Source: Pseudorhodobacter ferrugineus DSM 5888
GTDB lineage: Bacteria > Pseudomonadota > Alphaproteobacteria > Rhodobacterales > Rhodobacteraceae
Direction of reading: 5' to 3'
NCBI RefSeq assembly: GCF_000420745.1
Contig: NZ_ATVN01000012.1
Location: forward strand, 44,127 to 108,126
DNA length: 64,000 bases
A program made the translations under genes and the position numbers. Below the pieces are notes generated by a model. It had not been told where the DNA came from and made no database searches. It saw only the letters and a list, made by a program, of their open reading frames with translations. Shown here one piece after another: positions 21,151-30,099 of the stretch. Position 1 is the first letter of the stretch, and the number at the start of each line of letters is the position of its first letter.

Positions 21151-21726
21151 ATGTCATCCACCAAGTCTATTTGTGTTTTCTGCGGCGCACGGTCGGGCTT
21201 GCGCCCCGAATACACGACCGCAGCAACCGAAACCGGCCAATTGATCGCCGATGAAGGCTGGCGGCTGGTCTACGGTGCCGGTGACATCGGGCTGATGGGC
21301 GACGTGGCGCGCGCGGCCAAAACGGCGGGCGGCGACACATTGGGTGTGATGCCGATGCATCTGGTAAACCGCGAAATTGCCAAACGGGATTTGGGCCAGT
21401 TGATCCTGACCGAAACTATGCACGAACGTAAAAAGGTGATGTTCATGAACTGCGATGCCATCGTCGTACTGCCCGGTGGTGGCGGATCGCTGGACGAGTT
21501 TTTCGAGGTTCTGACATGGCGGCAATTGGGCCTGCATGCCAAGCCGATTTTTCTGCTGGATGTGGCGGGCTATTGGCAGCCATTGTTGGCCTTGCTGGAC
21601 CATGTAATCGCCCAAGGGTTTGCCGACGAAACGATGCGCAGTTATGTCGAGGTGGTGACCGATGCACCTGCCTTGCGGGTGGCGTTGCGCAAGGATTTTT
21701 CACGCCACAACGCCTCGAGCGAATAA
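21151..21726 (+). CDS. LOG-family protein (cytokinin riboside monophosphate phosphoribohydrolase-like)
   Basis: A 191-residue Rossmann-fold protein of the TIGR00730/LOG family, whose studied members remove ribose 5-phosphate from AMP or cytokinin nucleotides. It starts MSSTKSICVFCGARSG and has YGAGDIGLMG (nucleotide-binding turn) and PGGGGSLDEFFE. The last motif corresponds to the family signature PGGxGTxxE with Ser in place of Thr. The ATG at 21151 begins the typical N-terminus; the longer upstream frame is an artefact. The last 85 bases overlap the 3' end of the convergent rarD gene. Confidence 0.88.
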   Translation: MSSTKSICVFCGARSGLRPEYTTAATETGQLIADEGWRLVYGAGDIGLMGDVARAAKTAGGDTLGVMPMHLVNREIAKRDLGQLILTETMHERKKVMFMNCDAIVVLPGGGGSLDEFFEVLTWRQLGLHAKPIFLLDVAGYWQPLLALLDHVIAQGFADETMRSYVEVVTDAPALRVALRKDFSRHNASSE

Positions 21727-22580
21727 ACCGCCAAGGCGGCCCATATCAACGGAAAGGCGATCTTGTGCCAGACGGTGAAGGGTTCCGCAAACACCAAGAC
21801 GGCGCAGAAAAATTGGAGCGTGGGGTTGAGGTATTGGATCAAACCGATGCTGGTCATCGCCACGCGGCGGGTGGCATAGGAAAACAAAATCAACGGTGTA
21901 GCGGTCATAATGCCGGAAAACACCAACAACGCCGATATCGCAAGGTCGCGCCCGAACTGCCCGTCCTGCCCCATAGAAACTGGCGTTTTGCCTGCATGGG
22001 CCAGCCACAGCCAGATCAGGGCCAAGGGCAGAACCATCATCACCTCGGCCGCGACAGACACCACGGGGCCAGCTTGCACAAAGCGTTTGGCGGCCCCGTA
22101 CAGCGCCAAGGTGATGGCGAGGATAAGCGCGATCCAAGGTGTCACGCCAAGGCCCACGGCAAGTGTGACCACGGCCCCCAGCGCCAACAGGATCGACAGA
22201 ATTTGACCCACGCGCAGCCGTTCGCCAAAGCCCAGCACCCCGATCGCGACCGCCGCCAAAGGAAAGATATAAAAGCCCAAACTCGCTTCGACCGTATGGC
22301 CATTTTGGACGGAAAAGATAAAGAAGAACCAGTTGAGCGACATCATCAATGCCGCCAGCGCCGTGATCAGCCCTGTCCGGCCCCAGAGCAGCGGGCGGAC
22401 CCAAGACAGGCGGCCTTGAACCATCAACAGCACCACGAAAAATACCACCGACCAAAGGGTGCGGTGGCTCAGAACCTCAAGCGCGGGGACGTGCGAGAGG
22501 AGTTTGTAATAAAGCGGCGACAGCCCCCAAACCACACAGGCGCAGATCATTGCGACAACGCCTTTTTGGGTCTCGGTCAT
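21642..22580 (-). CDS. rarD: EamA/RarD-family drug-metabolite permease
   Basis: Inner-membrane transporter of the DMT superfamily, 312 residues with about ten hydrophobic segments and two EamA repeats. The RarD signature region is present: VVWGLSPLYYKLLSHVPALE, followed by LSHRTLWSVVFF. RarD is known from a chloramphenicol-sensitivity phenotype; its natural substrate is unknown. The C-terminal tail (LWREKSLRNATRKAGASV) extends 85 bases into the convergent LOG-family gene. Confidence 0.88.
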   Translation of the reverse strand: MTETQKGVVAMICACVVWGLSPLYYKLLSHVPALEVLSHRTLWSVVFFVVLLMVQGRLSWVRPLLWGRTGLITALAALMMSLNWFFFIFSVQNGHTVEASLGFYIFPLAAVAIGVLGFGERLRVGQILSILLALGAVVTLAVGLGVTPWIALILAITLALYGAAKRFVQAGPVVSVAAEVMMVLPLALIWLWLAHAGKTPVSMGQDGQFGRDLAISALLVFSGIMTATPLILFSYATRRVAMTSIGLIQYLNPTLQFFCAVLVFAEPFTVWHKIAFPLIWAALAVYSLEALWREKSLRNATRKAGASVTTST

Positions 22581-22603
22581 TCTGTGGCCTTTGCGGTTAC
22601 GGA

Positions 22604-22638
22604 AAGACCTGCCAAGGGGCTCCTCGGCAGGTCTTTTT
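22604..22638. terminator. Terminator between sodB and rarD
   Basis: AAGACCTGCC (22604-22613) pairs perfectly with GGCAGGTCTT (22626-22635) around a 12-base loop, with five T on the plus strand and TCTTTCC in the minus direction. It lies just downstream of sodB on the minus strand and likely terminates it. Confidence 0.65.
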
Positions 22639-22656
22639 GTGCGGTCTGGACAGGAG

Positions 22657-23256
22657 TTAGAGGCGCGAGGCCACGTTTTCCCAATTCACCAGCTTATCCA
22701 GGAAATTGGTCAGATAGGCAGGGCGCTTGTTGCGGAAATCGATGTAATAGGAATGTTCCCACACATCGCAGCCCAGCAAGGCGGTTTGGCCAAAACACAA
22801 CGGGTTCACGCCGTTTTCGGTTTTCGTGACCTTCAGACTGCCGTCTTTGTCCTTGACCAGCCATGCCCAACCCGAGCCGAACTGACCCGCGCCAGCGGCT
22901 GCGAAATCATCCTTGAACTTTTGGACCGAACCGAAGGATTCGGTGATCGCCTTTTCCAACGCGCCCGGCATAGCCTTGCCGCCCGGCCCCATCATTTCCC
23001 AAAACTGGGCGTGGTTCCAATGCTGGCTGGCATTATTGAAAATACCATTTTGTGCAACAGAACCAGCGGCATAGGTGCCGGTGATAATCTCTTCGACCGA
23101 CTTGCCTTCCCACTCGGTGCCGGCAATCAGCTTGTTGCCGTTGTCGACATAGGCCTTGTGGTGGATGTCGTGGTGATACTCGAACGTCTCGGCAGACATG
23201 CCGTGGGCTGCCAAGGCGTCATGTGCATACGGAAGATCTGGAAGGGTAAAAGCCAT
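22657..23256 (-). CDS. sodB: Superoxide dismutase, Fe type
   Basis: Cytosolic enzyme converting superoxide to hydrogen peroxide and oxygen. 199 residues, normal for the family. Metal ligands are visible in the usual contexts: His in YEYHHDIHHKAY (EYHHDIHH), His in SQHWNHAQFW, and Asp/His in CDVWEHSYYIDF. Gln in ASQHWNH together with AGAGQFGSGW favours an iron rather than manganese enzyme. The ATG at 23254-23256 follows AGGAG at good spacing; the longer upstream frame lacks a signal. Confidence 0.96.
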   Translation of the reverse strand: MAFTLPDLPYAHDALAAHGMSAETFEYHHDIHHKAYVDNGNKLIAGTEWEGKSVEEIITGTYAAGSVAQNGIFNNASQHWNHAQFWEMMGPGGKAMPGALEKAITESFGSVQKFKDDFAAAGAGQFGSGWAWLVKDKDGSLKVTKTENGVNPLCFGQTALLGCDVWEHSYYIDFRNKRPAYLTNFLDKLVNWENVASRL

Positions 23257-23409
23257 GGGGTAACTCCTGCTTTTGGTTTCATTGGGGGCCAATAAGGAAC
23301 GATGCTGGCCCAACGTCAAGGGGCGAAGGGCCACCGCGCCCCAAGCCTTACGAAAGAGATAGTGCGCCTGCCGCCCCTTGCAAACCAGATACGCGCCAGT
23401 TTGGTTCCG

Positions 23410-23964
23410 TCACGCGCCTGTCAATTCGGACCCATTGGTGGCCGACAGGGACAACACCCCCATCACATAGCCCGCAACCGACCGAAAGCTGACCAGCGTG
23501 TAGCCGTTGCCTTCGGCCCAAAAGGCGGCGGCGACTTGGGCGGCACGGGTGCGGCGGAGCTCGTTCGGCTCCATCGTGGTCAAATCGACGGGGCAGAGTT
23601 TGGCCAAGACCTGCCCTGCCTTGTCGCCTTCTATCCGGAATACCGCACGAGCATCTGAGACGTCTGCGACCAGAAAGTGTATTTTGGCCAATGCGTTGCG
23701 CAAGGTTTCTAAAGTATCCGTGACCTGCGCATAAGGAAGAATAATCAACAATTCATCCGGTGACATCCAGCCCGCAGACCACCCATCCTTTTGCACAATG
23801 CGGCGGGGCGCTGGAACCGACAGGCCCAGCTTTTTCAACGCAGCGGCCAAGGGTTTTTCGGCCAGATCACAGCGCAGGGTGATCATACCCAGTGGCCCGA
23901 TTTCACGAATTTTTGCAAAACCGTCAAAGGTTTGCCCGTTCAGGGCGCTTACCGGATCATGCAT
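23410..23964 (-). CDS. soxG: Sarcosine oxidase subunit gamma
   Basis: Small subunit of heterotetrameric sarcosine oxidase, the complex that demethylates sarcosine to glycine and passes the C1 unit to tetrahydrofolate. 184 residues; starts MHDPVSALNGQTFDGFAKIR and has the family stretch WMSPDELLIILP and the C-terminal RSVAGYVMGVL. Its start overlaps the last eight bases of soxA, fitting translational coupling. Last gene of soxB-soxD-soxA-soxG. The subunit helps assembly and has no catalytic residues of its own to check. Confidence 0.93.
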   Translation of the reverse strand: MHDPVSALNGQTFDGFAKIREIGPLGMITLRCDLAEKPLAAALKKLGLSVPAPRRIVQKDGWSAGWMSPDELLIILPYAQVTDTLETLRNALAKIHFLVADVSDARAVFRIEGDKAGQVLAKLCPVDLTTMEPNELRRTRAAQVAAAFWAEGNGYTLVSFRSVAGYVMGVLSLSATNGSELTGA

Positions 23965-26926
23965 TTTGCTTGTCTCCTGCTTTGTCAAAGAACACCGGAT
24001 CGACAATGCGCGCCTGCACGGTGCTGCCGTCGATCTTGTTCATTTCCACCACTTCGCCCATCCGTTTGGGACCGTGTTTGACCAAGCCCATTGCGATCCC
24101 GCGCTTTAAGGTCGGGCTGTAATAGGTTGATGTTACACGACCTTCGGTGTTGCGTTGGCCGTTTTCATTGCTGCCTGCCGCCACCGCATAAGACCCGTCC
24201 GGAATGACCGACCCGTCCAGTGTTTCAAGACCCACAAGCTGCCAACGGTCGGGATCGGACAGGTAATTACGGTCCATCCCGCGTTTGCCAAGGAAGTCGG
24301 CTTTCTTTTTCGACACGGCCCAAGCGAGGCCAAGATCGAGGGGCGTCACGGTGCCGTCGGTTTCATCGCCGATCATGATAAAGCCCTTTTCGGCGCGCAA
24401 CACGTGCAGGCATTCGGTGCCGTAAGGCATCGCGCCAAACGCGGCACCTTCCGCATGCAGCAATTCCCAGAACGAGGCGCCCATGCTGGCGGGCACGGCG
24501 ATTTCATAGGACAATTCGCCCGAAAAGCTGATCCGATAGGCGCGAACGGGGAAGCCGCCAAGCGTGCCATCGGCGAATTGCATGAACGGAAGCGCCTCTT
24601 TCGAGACATCCATGCCGCCAATTTTTTCAAGTAATTTCCGTGCGTTAGGGCCAACCACGGCGATTTGCGCATATTGCTCGGTCACGTTGGCAGTATAGAC
24701 TTTCCAATCCCACCATTCGCATTGCAGCCAGTCTTCCATCCAGCCGTGGATACGGTCCGCGCCGCCCGATGTGGTGTGGCATAGCCATGTATCTTCATCA
24801 ATCCGCGCGACGACGCCGTCATCCGACAGGAACCCTTGTTCGTTGCACATCAAACCGTAACGGCATTTGCCGACGGCCAGATTGGACATCATATTGGTGT
24901 ACAACATGTCAAGGAAGCGGCCCGCATCGGGGCCTTTGACGATGATTTTGCCGAGGGTCGAGGCATCAAGCAAACCGAGGTTTTCGCGGGTGTTGTTCAC
25001 CTCGCGCACCACAGATTCCGCATGGGTTTCCGCGCCGCGGGTGTAGCAGTAAGGGCGGCGCCAATGGCCCACGGGTTCCCAGTAAGCCCCTGATTTATCA
25101 TGCCATTCATGCAGTGGGGTGCGGCGAAGAGGTTGGAACACATCGCCCCGCGCCTCGCCCGCCAAGGCCCCGATGGTGACGGGGGTATAGGGGGGGCGGA
25201 AGGTGGTGGTGCCGACTTGGGGAATATCCATATTCAACGCCTGAGAAAGCACCGCAAGGCCGTTGATATTGCTGAGTTTTCCCTGATCGGTCGCCATGCC
25301 CAGCGTGGTGTAGCGCTTGGTATGTTCGACGGATTCGTAGCCTTCACGGGCGGCGAGTTGGACATCGGACACTTTGACATCGTTCTGATAATCGAGCCAC
25401 ATTTTGGAGCGCAACGCGATCGGCGCGCCTTGTGGCATGACCCAGATCGGGGCGATATTGCCTGTCTGTTTTGCGTCTGTTTCCTGTATGCCATCCGTAT
25501 GTACAGCTGTACGCACAATTTCGGCGGGATCATAGATACCAGCGGCAGCCCCGACGCAGGTAACCATCGCCGCACCATCATGATTAAGGGGTGGACGGGC
25601 AGGATCGGGGATAAAGGCTGAAAGGGTATCGGACCATGTCAGCTTGCCGCCGCAATGCGACCACAGGTGCACGACCGGAGACCAGCCGCCCGACATGGCG
25701 ACGGCTTCGCAGGCGATGTCTTCCATCACGGCACCTTCACCGGCTTGCAGGCAAACCTGCACACCAGTCACACGCTTGCCACCTTTGACCTTTGCGATAC
25801 CGCGACCAGCCTCGACCCGAATGCCCATCGCGCGGGCGCGGGCTGGCAGATCGCCTGTCACATCGGCGCGGGCATCAAGGATGACGGGGACGGACAACCC
25901 AGCCTCGACCAGCGCGATTGCTGTGAGATAGGCATCGTCGTTATTGGTCACAACGACAGTGCGGTCGCCTGGCGAGACGGCAAAGTTTACGACATAATCG
26001 CGAACGGATGCGGCGAGCATGACGCCCGGAATATCATTGCCGGCAAAGGACAGCGGGCGCTCAATCGCCCCTGTCGCGGTGATGATATGGCCCGCGCGGA
26101 TCCGCCAAAGGCGTTGTTTCGGGCGGCCATCCATGGGGGTGTGATCGGCCACACGTTCGTTCGCCAAGACATAGCCGTGATCGTAGACGCCTGCCCCCAT
26201 GCAGCGGGTGCGCAGGGTGACGTTTTTCATGGTTTTCAGGGCATCAACGGCGGATTTGACCCAGTCTTCGGCGGCCTCATCTTCGACCGTGTCGCCATCG
26301 ACCACCGCGCGGCCACCCCAATGGGCGGTTTGTTCAAGAAGCATCACGCGCTTGCCTGCTTGGCCAGCGGTCAAGGCTGCTTGCAGACCCGCGATGCCGC
26401 CACCAATAATCAAAAGATCGCAGAAAGCGTAGACATGTTCGTAGCGGTCGGCATCGCCTTCTTTGGGTGCGGGGCCAAGGCCTGCGGATTGGCGGATGAT
26501 GGGTTCAAACAGGTGTTTCCACGCCGCGCGCGGGTGGATGAAGGTTTTGTAATAAAAACCGCCCGGCAGGAAGCGCGCGAGGCTGTTGTTGACCACGCCC
26601 ACGTCAAATTCCAAGCTGGGCCAGTGGTTCTGGCTGCTGGATTCAAGACCTGCGAACAGTTCGGTCGTGGTGGCGCGCTGGTTCGGTTCCACGCGGTCGC
26701 CGCGACCCAGATTGACCAAGGCATTCGGTTCCTCGGGGCCAGCCGCGATGATGCCGCGCGGGCGGTGGTATTTGAACGAGCGACCCACAAGCATTTGGTC
26801 ATTGGCCAGAAGGGCCGAGGCAAGCGTGTCGCCTGCATGGCCAATCATACGCTTGCCGTTAAAGGTAAATTCCGCGCGGGTGGAGCGGTCGATCAGGCGG
26901 CCGCCCGTGGCGAGACGTGTGCTCAT
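23957..26926 (-). CDS. soxA: Sarcosine oxidase subunit alpha
   Basis: Large subunit, 989 residues. The N-terminal ferredoxin-like region (FTFNGKRMIGHAGDTLASAL) is followed by an FAD/NAD-binding oxidoreductase domain (LLIIGGGIAGLQAALTAGQ, about residues 165-185). The C-terminal half is an aminomethyltransferase-like folate domain (GLLDASTLGKIIVKGPDAGR, then GTECLHVLRAEKGFIMIGDE) that transfers the methyl carbon to tetrahydrofolate. The start ATG overlaps the soxD stop by four bases. Length and domain order match the family. Confidence 0.96.
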   Translation of the reverse strand: MSTRLATGGRLIDRSTRAEFTFNGKRMIGHAGDTLASALLANDQMLVGRSFKYHRPRGIIAAGPEEPNALVNLGRGDRVEPNQRATTTELFAGLESSSQNHWPSLEFDVGVVNNSLARFLPGGFYYKTFIHPRAAWKHLFEPIIRQSAGLGPAPKEGDADRYEHVYAFCDLLIIGGGIAGLQAALTAGQAGKRVMLLEQTAHWGGRAVVDGDTVEDEAAEDWVKSAVDALKTMKNVTLRTRCMGAGVYDHGYVLANERVADHTPMDGRPKQRLWRIRAGHIITATGAIERPLSFAGNDIPGVMLAASVRDYVVNFAVSPGDRTVVVTNNDDAYLTAIALVEAGLSVPVILDARADVTGDLPARARAMGIRVEAGRGIAKVKGGKRVTGVQVCLQAGEGAVMEDIACEAVAMSGGWSPVVHLWSHCGGKLTWSDTLSAFIPDPARPPLNHDGAAMVTCVGAAAGIYDPAEIVRTAVHTDGIQETDAKQTGNIAPIWVMPQGAPIALRSKMWLDYQNDVKVSDVQLAAREGYESVEHTKRYTTLGMATDQGKLSNINGLAVLSQALNMDIPQVGTTTFRPPYTPVTIGALAGEARGDVFQPLRRTPLHEWHDKSGAYWEPVGHWRRPYCYTRGAETHAESVVREVNNTRENLGLLDASTLGKIIVKGPDAGRFLDMLYTNMMSNLAVGKCRYGLMCNEQGFLSDDGVVARIDEDTWLCHTTSGGADRIHGWMEDWLQCEWWDWKVYTANVTEQYAQIAVVGPNARKLLEKIGGMDVSKEALPFMQFADGTLGGFPVRAYRISFSGELSYEIAVPASMGASFWELLHAEGAAFGAMPYGTECLHVLRAEKGFIMIGDETDGTVTPLDLGLAWAVSKKKADFLGKRGMDRNYLSDPDRWQLVGLETLDGSVIPDGSYAVAAGSNENGQRNTEGRVTSTYYSPTLKRGIAMGLVKHGPKRMGEVVEMNKIDGSTVQARIVDPVFFDKAGDKQNA

Positions 26927-27246
26927 TTGTAGCCCTCCCAATCTGGTCGTTTCTGTTTGATTTTGGCCTGTAGGTCGGCAGGGGGTTCGGTGCTTTGGGC
27001 TGGATAGGTGCCGAACACTTCGAGCGTGTTGGTGTCACGTGCCGCCAAGAACCATTTGCCGCAGCCGTAAGCATGGCGCCAGCGTTCGAAATGCACGCCT
27101 TTGGGGTTTTTGCGGGCGAACATGTAGGATTCGAATTCTTCAGGCGTCGAGTCGGGCCCGTAGCGTTTCAGATGTGCCTCGTATCCGGGGCTGAGTTCGG
27201 TTTCATCGGCTTGCACGCCGCAATAGGGGCATTGAAGGGTCAGCAT
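26923..27246 (-). CDS. soxD: Sarcosine oxidase subunit delta
   Basis: 107-residue zinc-binding subunit of heterotetrameric sarcosine oxidase. The expected zinc ligands are present: CPYC at residues 6-9, and His and Cys in RHAYGCGKWF. Family-typical FARKNPKGVHFERWRHAYGC is intact. It overlaps soxA by four bases (ATGA) and is separated from soxB by the repeated hairpin element at 27272-27327. The C-terminal tail after EVFGTYPAQS is somewhat longer than in short family members. Confidence 0.93.
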   Translation of the reverse strand: MLTLQCPYCGVQADETELSPGYEAHLKRYGPDSTPEEFESYMFARKNPKGVHFERWRHAYGCGKWFLAARDTNTLEVFGTYPAQSTEPPADLQAKIKQKRPDWEGYK

Positions 27247-27271
27247 ATTGAGGCCTCGCGATTGCGGAAAG

Positions 27272-27327
27272 GCCGGGGGGCTGACTGCCCCCCGGACCCC
27301 CCGTGGATATTTGTGCCGAAAAGAAAG
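27272..27327 (-). repeat. Intercistronic GC-hairpin element, copy B
   Basis: Read on the minus strand: CTTTCTTTTCGGCACAAATA, a G-run, GTCCGG, then hairpin GGGGGGC-AGTCA-GCCCCCC. Nearly identical to copy A (3651-3713). It lies between soxB (upstream) and soxD in their direction of transcription, as copy A lies between two genes of the ABC importer. Confidence 0.75.
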
Positions 27328-27358
27328 CAGAGGGCGGGGGATTGAAGGGATACGGGCA

Positions 27359-28606
27359 TCAATGCGCCACCCCTGCCGCGACGGATTCGTCGATGAAGCG
27401 GCCTTCCTTGAAGCGGTCCATCGAGAAGGCGGCGGCCAAGGGGCCGGGTTCGCCGCGTGCCATCAGTTCGGCCATAGCCCAGCCGGAACCCGGGATGGCC
27501 TTGAAGCCGCCGGTGCCCCATCCGCAGTTGATGAACGTGTTGCCGAGCGGGGTTTTGGAGATGAGGGGCGAGCGGTCGCCGGTCATGTCCACGATGCCAC
27601 CCCATTGGCGCAGCATTTTGAGGCGCGAGATCATGGGGAAAGTTTCGACCAATGCGCGCAGCGTTTCCTCGATATGGTGGAAGGAGCCGCGTTGGGTGTA
27701 GTTGTTAAAGCCGTCAGTGCCGCCGCCGATGACCATTTCGCCCTTGTCCGATTGCGACATATAGCCGTGGACGGTGTTGGCCATGACGACCACATCCATG
27801 CAGGGTTTGATGGGTTCGGACACCAGCGCTTGCAGCGCCACGGCCTCGACCGGCAGGCGAAACCCTGCCATATCAGCGACTTGTCCGGAATGGCCTGCGA
27901 CGACGATGCCGAGTTTTTTGGTGCCGATATAGCCTTTGGTGGTGTCGACGCCGATGACTTTGCCGCCCTCAGAACGCACGCCTTTGACCTCGCATTGCTG
28001 GATGATGTCCATGCCCATGTCGGAGCAGGCGCGGGCATAGCCCCAAGCCACAGCGTCATGGCGCGCAGTGCCGCCGCGCGGTTGCCAAAGGCCGCCGAGC
28101 ACGGGGTAGCGCGGGCCGTCGATGTTGATGATCGGCACCAGTTCTTTGACCTTTGCCGCGTCGATATATTTGGTTTCCACGCCTTGCAGGGCGTTGGCGT
28201 GCGCGGTACGCAGATAGCCACGCACCTCGTGATGCGTTTGGGCCAGCATGATGACCCCACGAGGCGAAAACATGACGTTGTAGTTCAGGTCCTGGGACAT
28301 GGTTTCATACAAGGACCGCGCCTTTTCATAGATCGCGGCGGAGGGATCTTGGAGGTAGTTCGAGCGGATGATCGTGGTGTTGCGGCCTGTGTTGCCGCCG
28401 CCAAGCCAGCCCTTTTCGATCACCGCGACATTGGTGATGCCGTAATTTTTGCCCAGATAATAAGCGGTTGCAAGACCGTGGCCGCCCGCCCCGATGATGA
28501 TCGCATCATAGGAGGCTTTGGGGGTGGGCGAGGCCCATGCCCGTTCCCAGCCGGTATGATGGCGAAGCGCCTCACGGGCGATGGCGAAAACTGAATAGCG
28601 TCTCAT
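27359..28606 (-). CDS. soxB: Sarcosine oxidase subunit beta
   Basis: FAD-containing catalytic subunit, 415 residues. The dinucleotide-binding motif is near the N-terminus (AIIIGAGGHGLATAYYLGKN), and the DAO-type fold continues to the C-terminal NCGWGTGGFKAIPGSGWAMA typical of SoxB. It carries FAD at the oxidation site and covalent FMN at the interface with alpha (family knowledge). The ATG at 28604-28606 has a GGAG nine bases upstream; a GTG three codons earlier is less well placed. First gene of the sox operon; no dedicated regulator is adjacent. Confidence 0.95.
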   Translation of the reverse strand: MRRYSVFAIAREALRHHTGWERAWASPTPKASYDAIIIGAGGHGLATAYYLGKNYGITNVAVIEKGWLGGGNTGRNTTIIRSNYLQDPSAAIYEKARSLYETMSQDLNYNVMFSPRGVIMLAQTHHEVRGYLRTAHANALQGVETKYIDAAKVKELVPIINIDGPRYPVLGGLWQPRGGTARHDAVAWGYARACSDMGMDIIQQCEVKGVRSEGGKVIGVDTTKGYIGTKKLGIVVAGHSGQVADMAGFRLPVEAVALQALVSEPIKPCMDVVVMANTVHGYMSQSDKGEMVIGGGTDGFNNYTQRGSFHHIEETLRALVETFPMISRLKMLRQWGGIVDMTGDRSPLISKTPLGNTFINCGWGTGGFKAIPGSGWAMAELMARGEPGPLAAAFSMDRFKEGRFIDESVAAGVAH

Positions 28607-28866
28607 GCGCGGCACTCCATTTCGGCGGTCTTACAGGCGGGCATTGGGCCGGGTTGTTACCTGCCTTTTGATACGGGTCCCAGATATATCCGCACCCACC
28701 AGCGGCACAATGGTGATAATTGCGACATTGCGCAGGTTGAGGCTGGATATAGGGCGGGTTCAGGGTGCGGCCAGACGTCTCAAACCAATTCCGCATTAAG
28801 GCTTTTGCCCATGCGCAAGAGGTATTACATGGGGAGAGGAGTATAACAAAAGGCAGGTTTCACGCG

Positions 28867-30099
28867 ATGGACATCATATTTTGGACAGCAGCAGGGATTA
28901 TCACGCTGGCAGTTGCCGTGATCTTGCTGCGTGCCATTCGCCAAAACGTTGACAGCACGCTGGCCCCAGAGGCGTTTGACCAAAGGGTTTATCGCGACCA
29001 ATTGGCTGAGATCGAGCGGGATCAGGCCCGTGGTATAATTGCCGAGGACGAGATCAAGCGGCTGCGGTCGGAAGTGGCGCGGCGGTTGCTGGCGACGGAC
29101 CGGGTGGAGGCCGTGGCCGAGGTCAGCAAAAGCGGGCCGCGTTCGGTTTGGGTGTTGGGCACGGTGGCCTTGGTGCTTGCGGCGGGTTTTGGGGGCTATG
29201 CCTGGCTGGGGCAACCGGGGTATGGCGATTTGCCGTTGAAGGCGCGGATTATCATTGCCGAAGAGCGGCGCGCCGAGCGGCGCGATCAAGCGGTGCTTGA
29301 GGCCGCGTTGCCGGCCCGCCCTGCATTGGAAGCGGTGGATCCGGCCTTTGTGGAACTGGTAGAGAAGCTGCGCGCGGCGGTGGCCAACCGCCCCGATGAT
29401 TTGCAAGGCCAGATGTTGCTCGCGCGCAACGAGGCGAATTTGGGCAACCTGACGGCGGCCTACCGTGCGCAGGAACGGGTGTTGGCGATTAAAGGGGCCG
29501 AGGCCACGGATGCCGACCTGTTGACCCAAGCGACCTTGATGGTGCAAGCGGCCGATGGGCAGGTTTCGCCCGAGGCCGAGGCGTTGTTTCAATCTGTGTT
29601 GGCGCGCAGCCCCGATAATGACACCGCGCTGTTTTTCACCGGCATCGTGAACATGCAGGTCGGGCGTTACGACCTTGCCTTTGCGTATTGGAAAAGGTTG
29701 CAGGACACGGCCCCAGCCGACAGCCCGTGGCGCGCCGAAGTGGCCGCGCGGATGGTGGCCTTGGCAGAGGTCGCTGGGGTGAAATATCAGCCGCCTGCCG
29801 CGTCTATGGCCCCTGCCCTGCCCGGCCCGGATGCCGACGCCGTGGCCGCTGCACAGGATATGAGCCCTGAAGAGCGCCAAGCGATGATCCGTGGCATGGT
29901 CGAAGGATTGAACGACCGTTTGGCAACCGAAGGCGGCAGCGCCGAGGAATGGGCGCGGTTGATTACCGCGCTGGCCAATCTGGGTGAAAAGGACCGCGCC
30001 GCCGCGATTTACGCCGAGGCGCAAAAGACATTTGCGGGTCGCACGGTAGAGCTGAGCGGGCTGAGGCAGGCGGCGGTTGAGGCCGGAGTGGGCCAGTGA
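28867..30099 (+). CDS. ccmI: Cytochrome c maturation factor CcmI
   Basis: Membrane-bound chaperone that presents apocytochrome c to the haem ligation machinery (also called CycH). 410 residues: two transmembrane helices at the N-terminus (WTAAGIITLAVAVILLRAIR and VLGTVALVLAAGFGGYAWLG) flank a cytoplasmic loop with the conserved YRDQLAEIERDQARGII. The periplasmic part consists of TPR-like repeats (PDDLQGQMLLARNEANLGNL, PDNDTALFFTGIVNMQVGRY). The ATG at 28867 starts at TM1. The stop overlaps ruvX by four bases. Confidence 0.92.
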   Translation: MDIIFWTAAGIITLAVAVILLRAIRQNVDSTLAPEAFDQRVYRDQLAEIERDQARGIIAEDEIKRLRSEVARRLLATDRVEAVAEVSKSGPRSVWVLGTVALVLAAGFGGYAWLGQPGYGDLPLKARIIIAEERRAERRDQAVLEAALPARPALEAVDPAFVELVEKLRAAVANRPDDLQGQMLLARNEANLGNLTAAYRAQERVLAIKGAEATDADLLTQATLMVQAADGQVSPEAEALFQSVLARSPDNDTALFFTGIVNMQVGRYDLAFAYWKRLQDTAPADSPWRAEVAARMVALAEVAGVKYQPPAASMAPALPGPDADAVAAAQDMSPEERQAMIRGMVEGLNDRLATEGGSAEEWARLITALANLGEKDRAAAIYAEAQKTFAGRTVELSGLRQAAVEAGVGQ

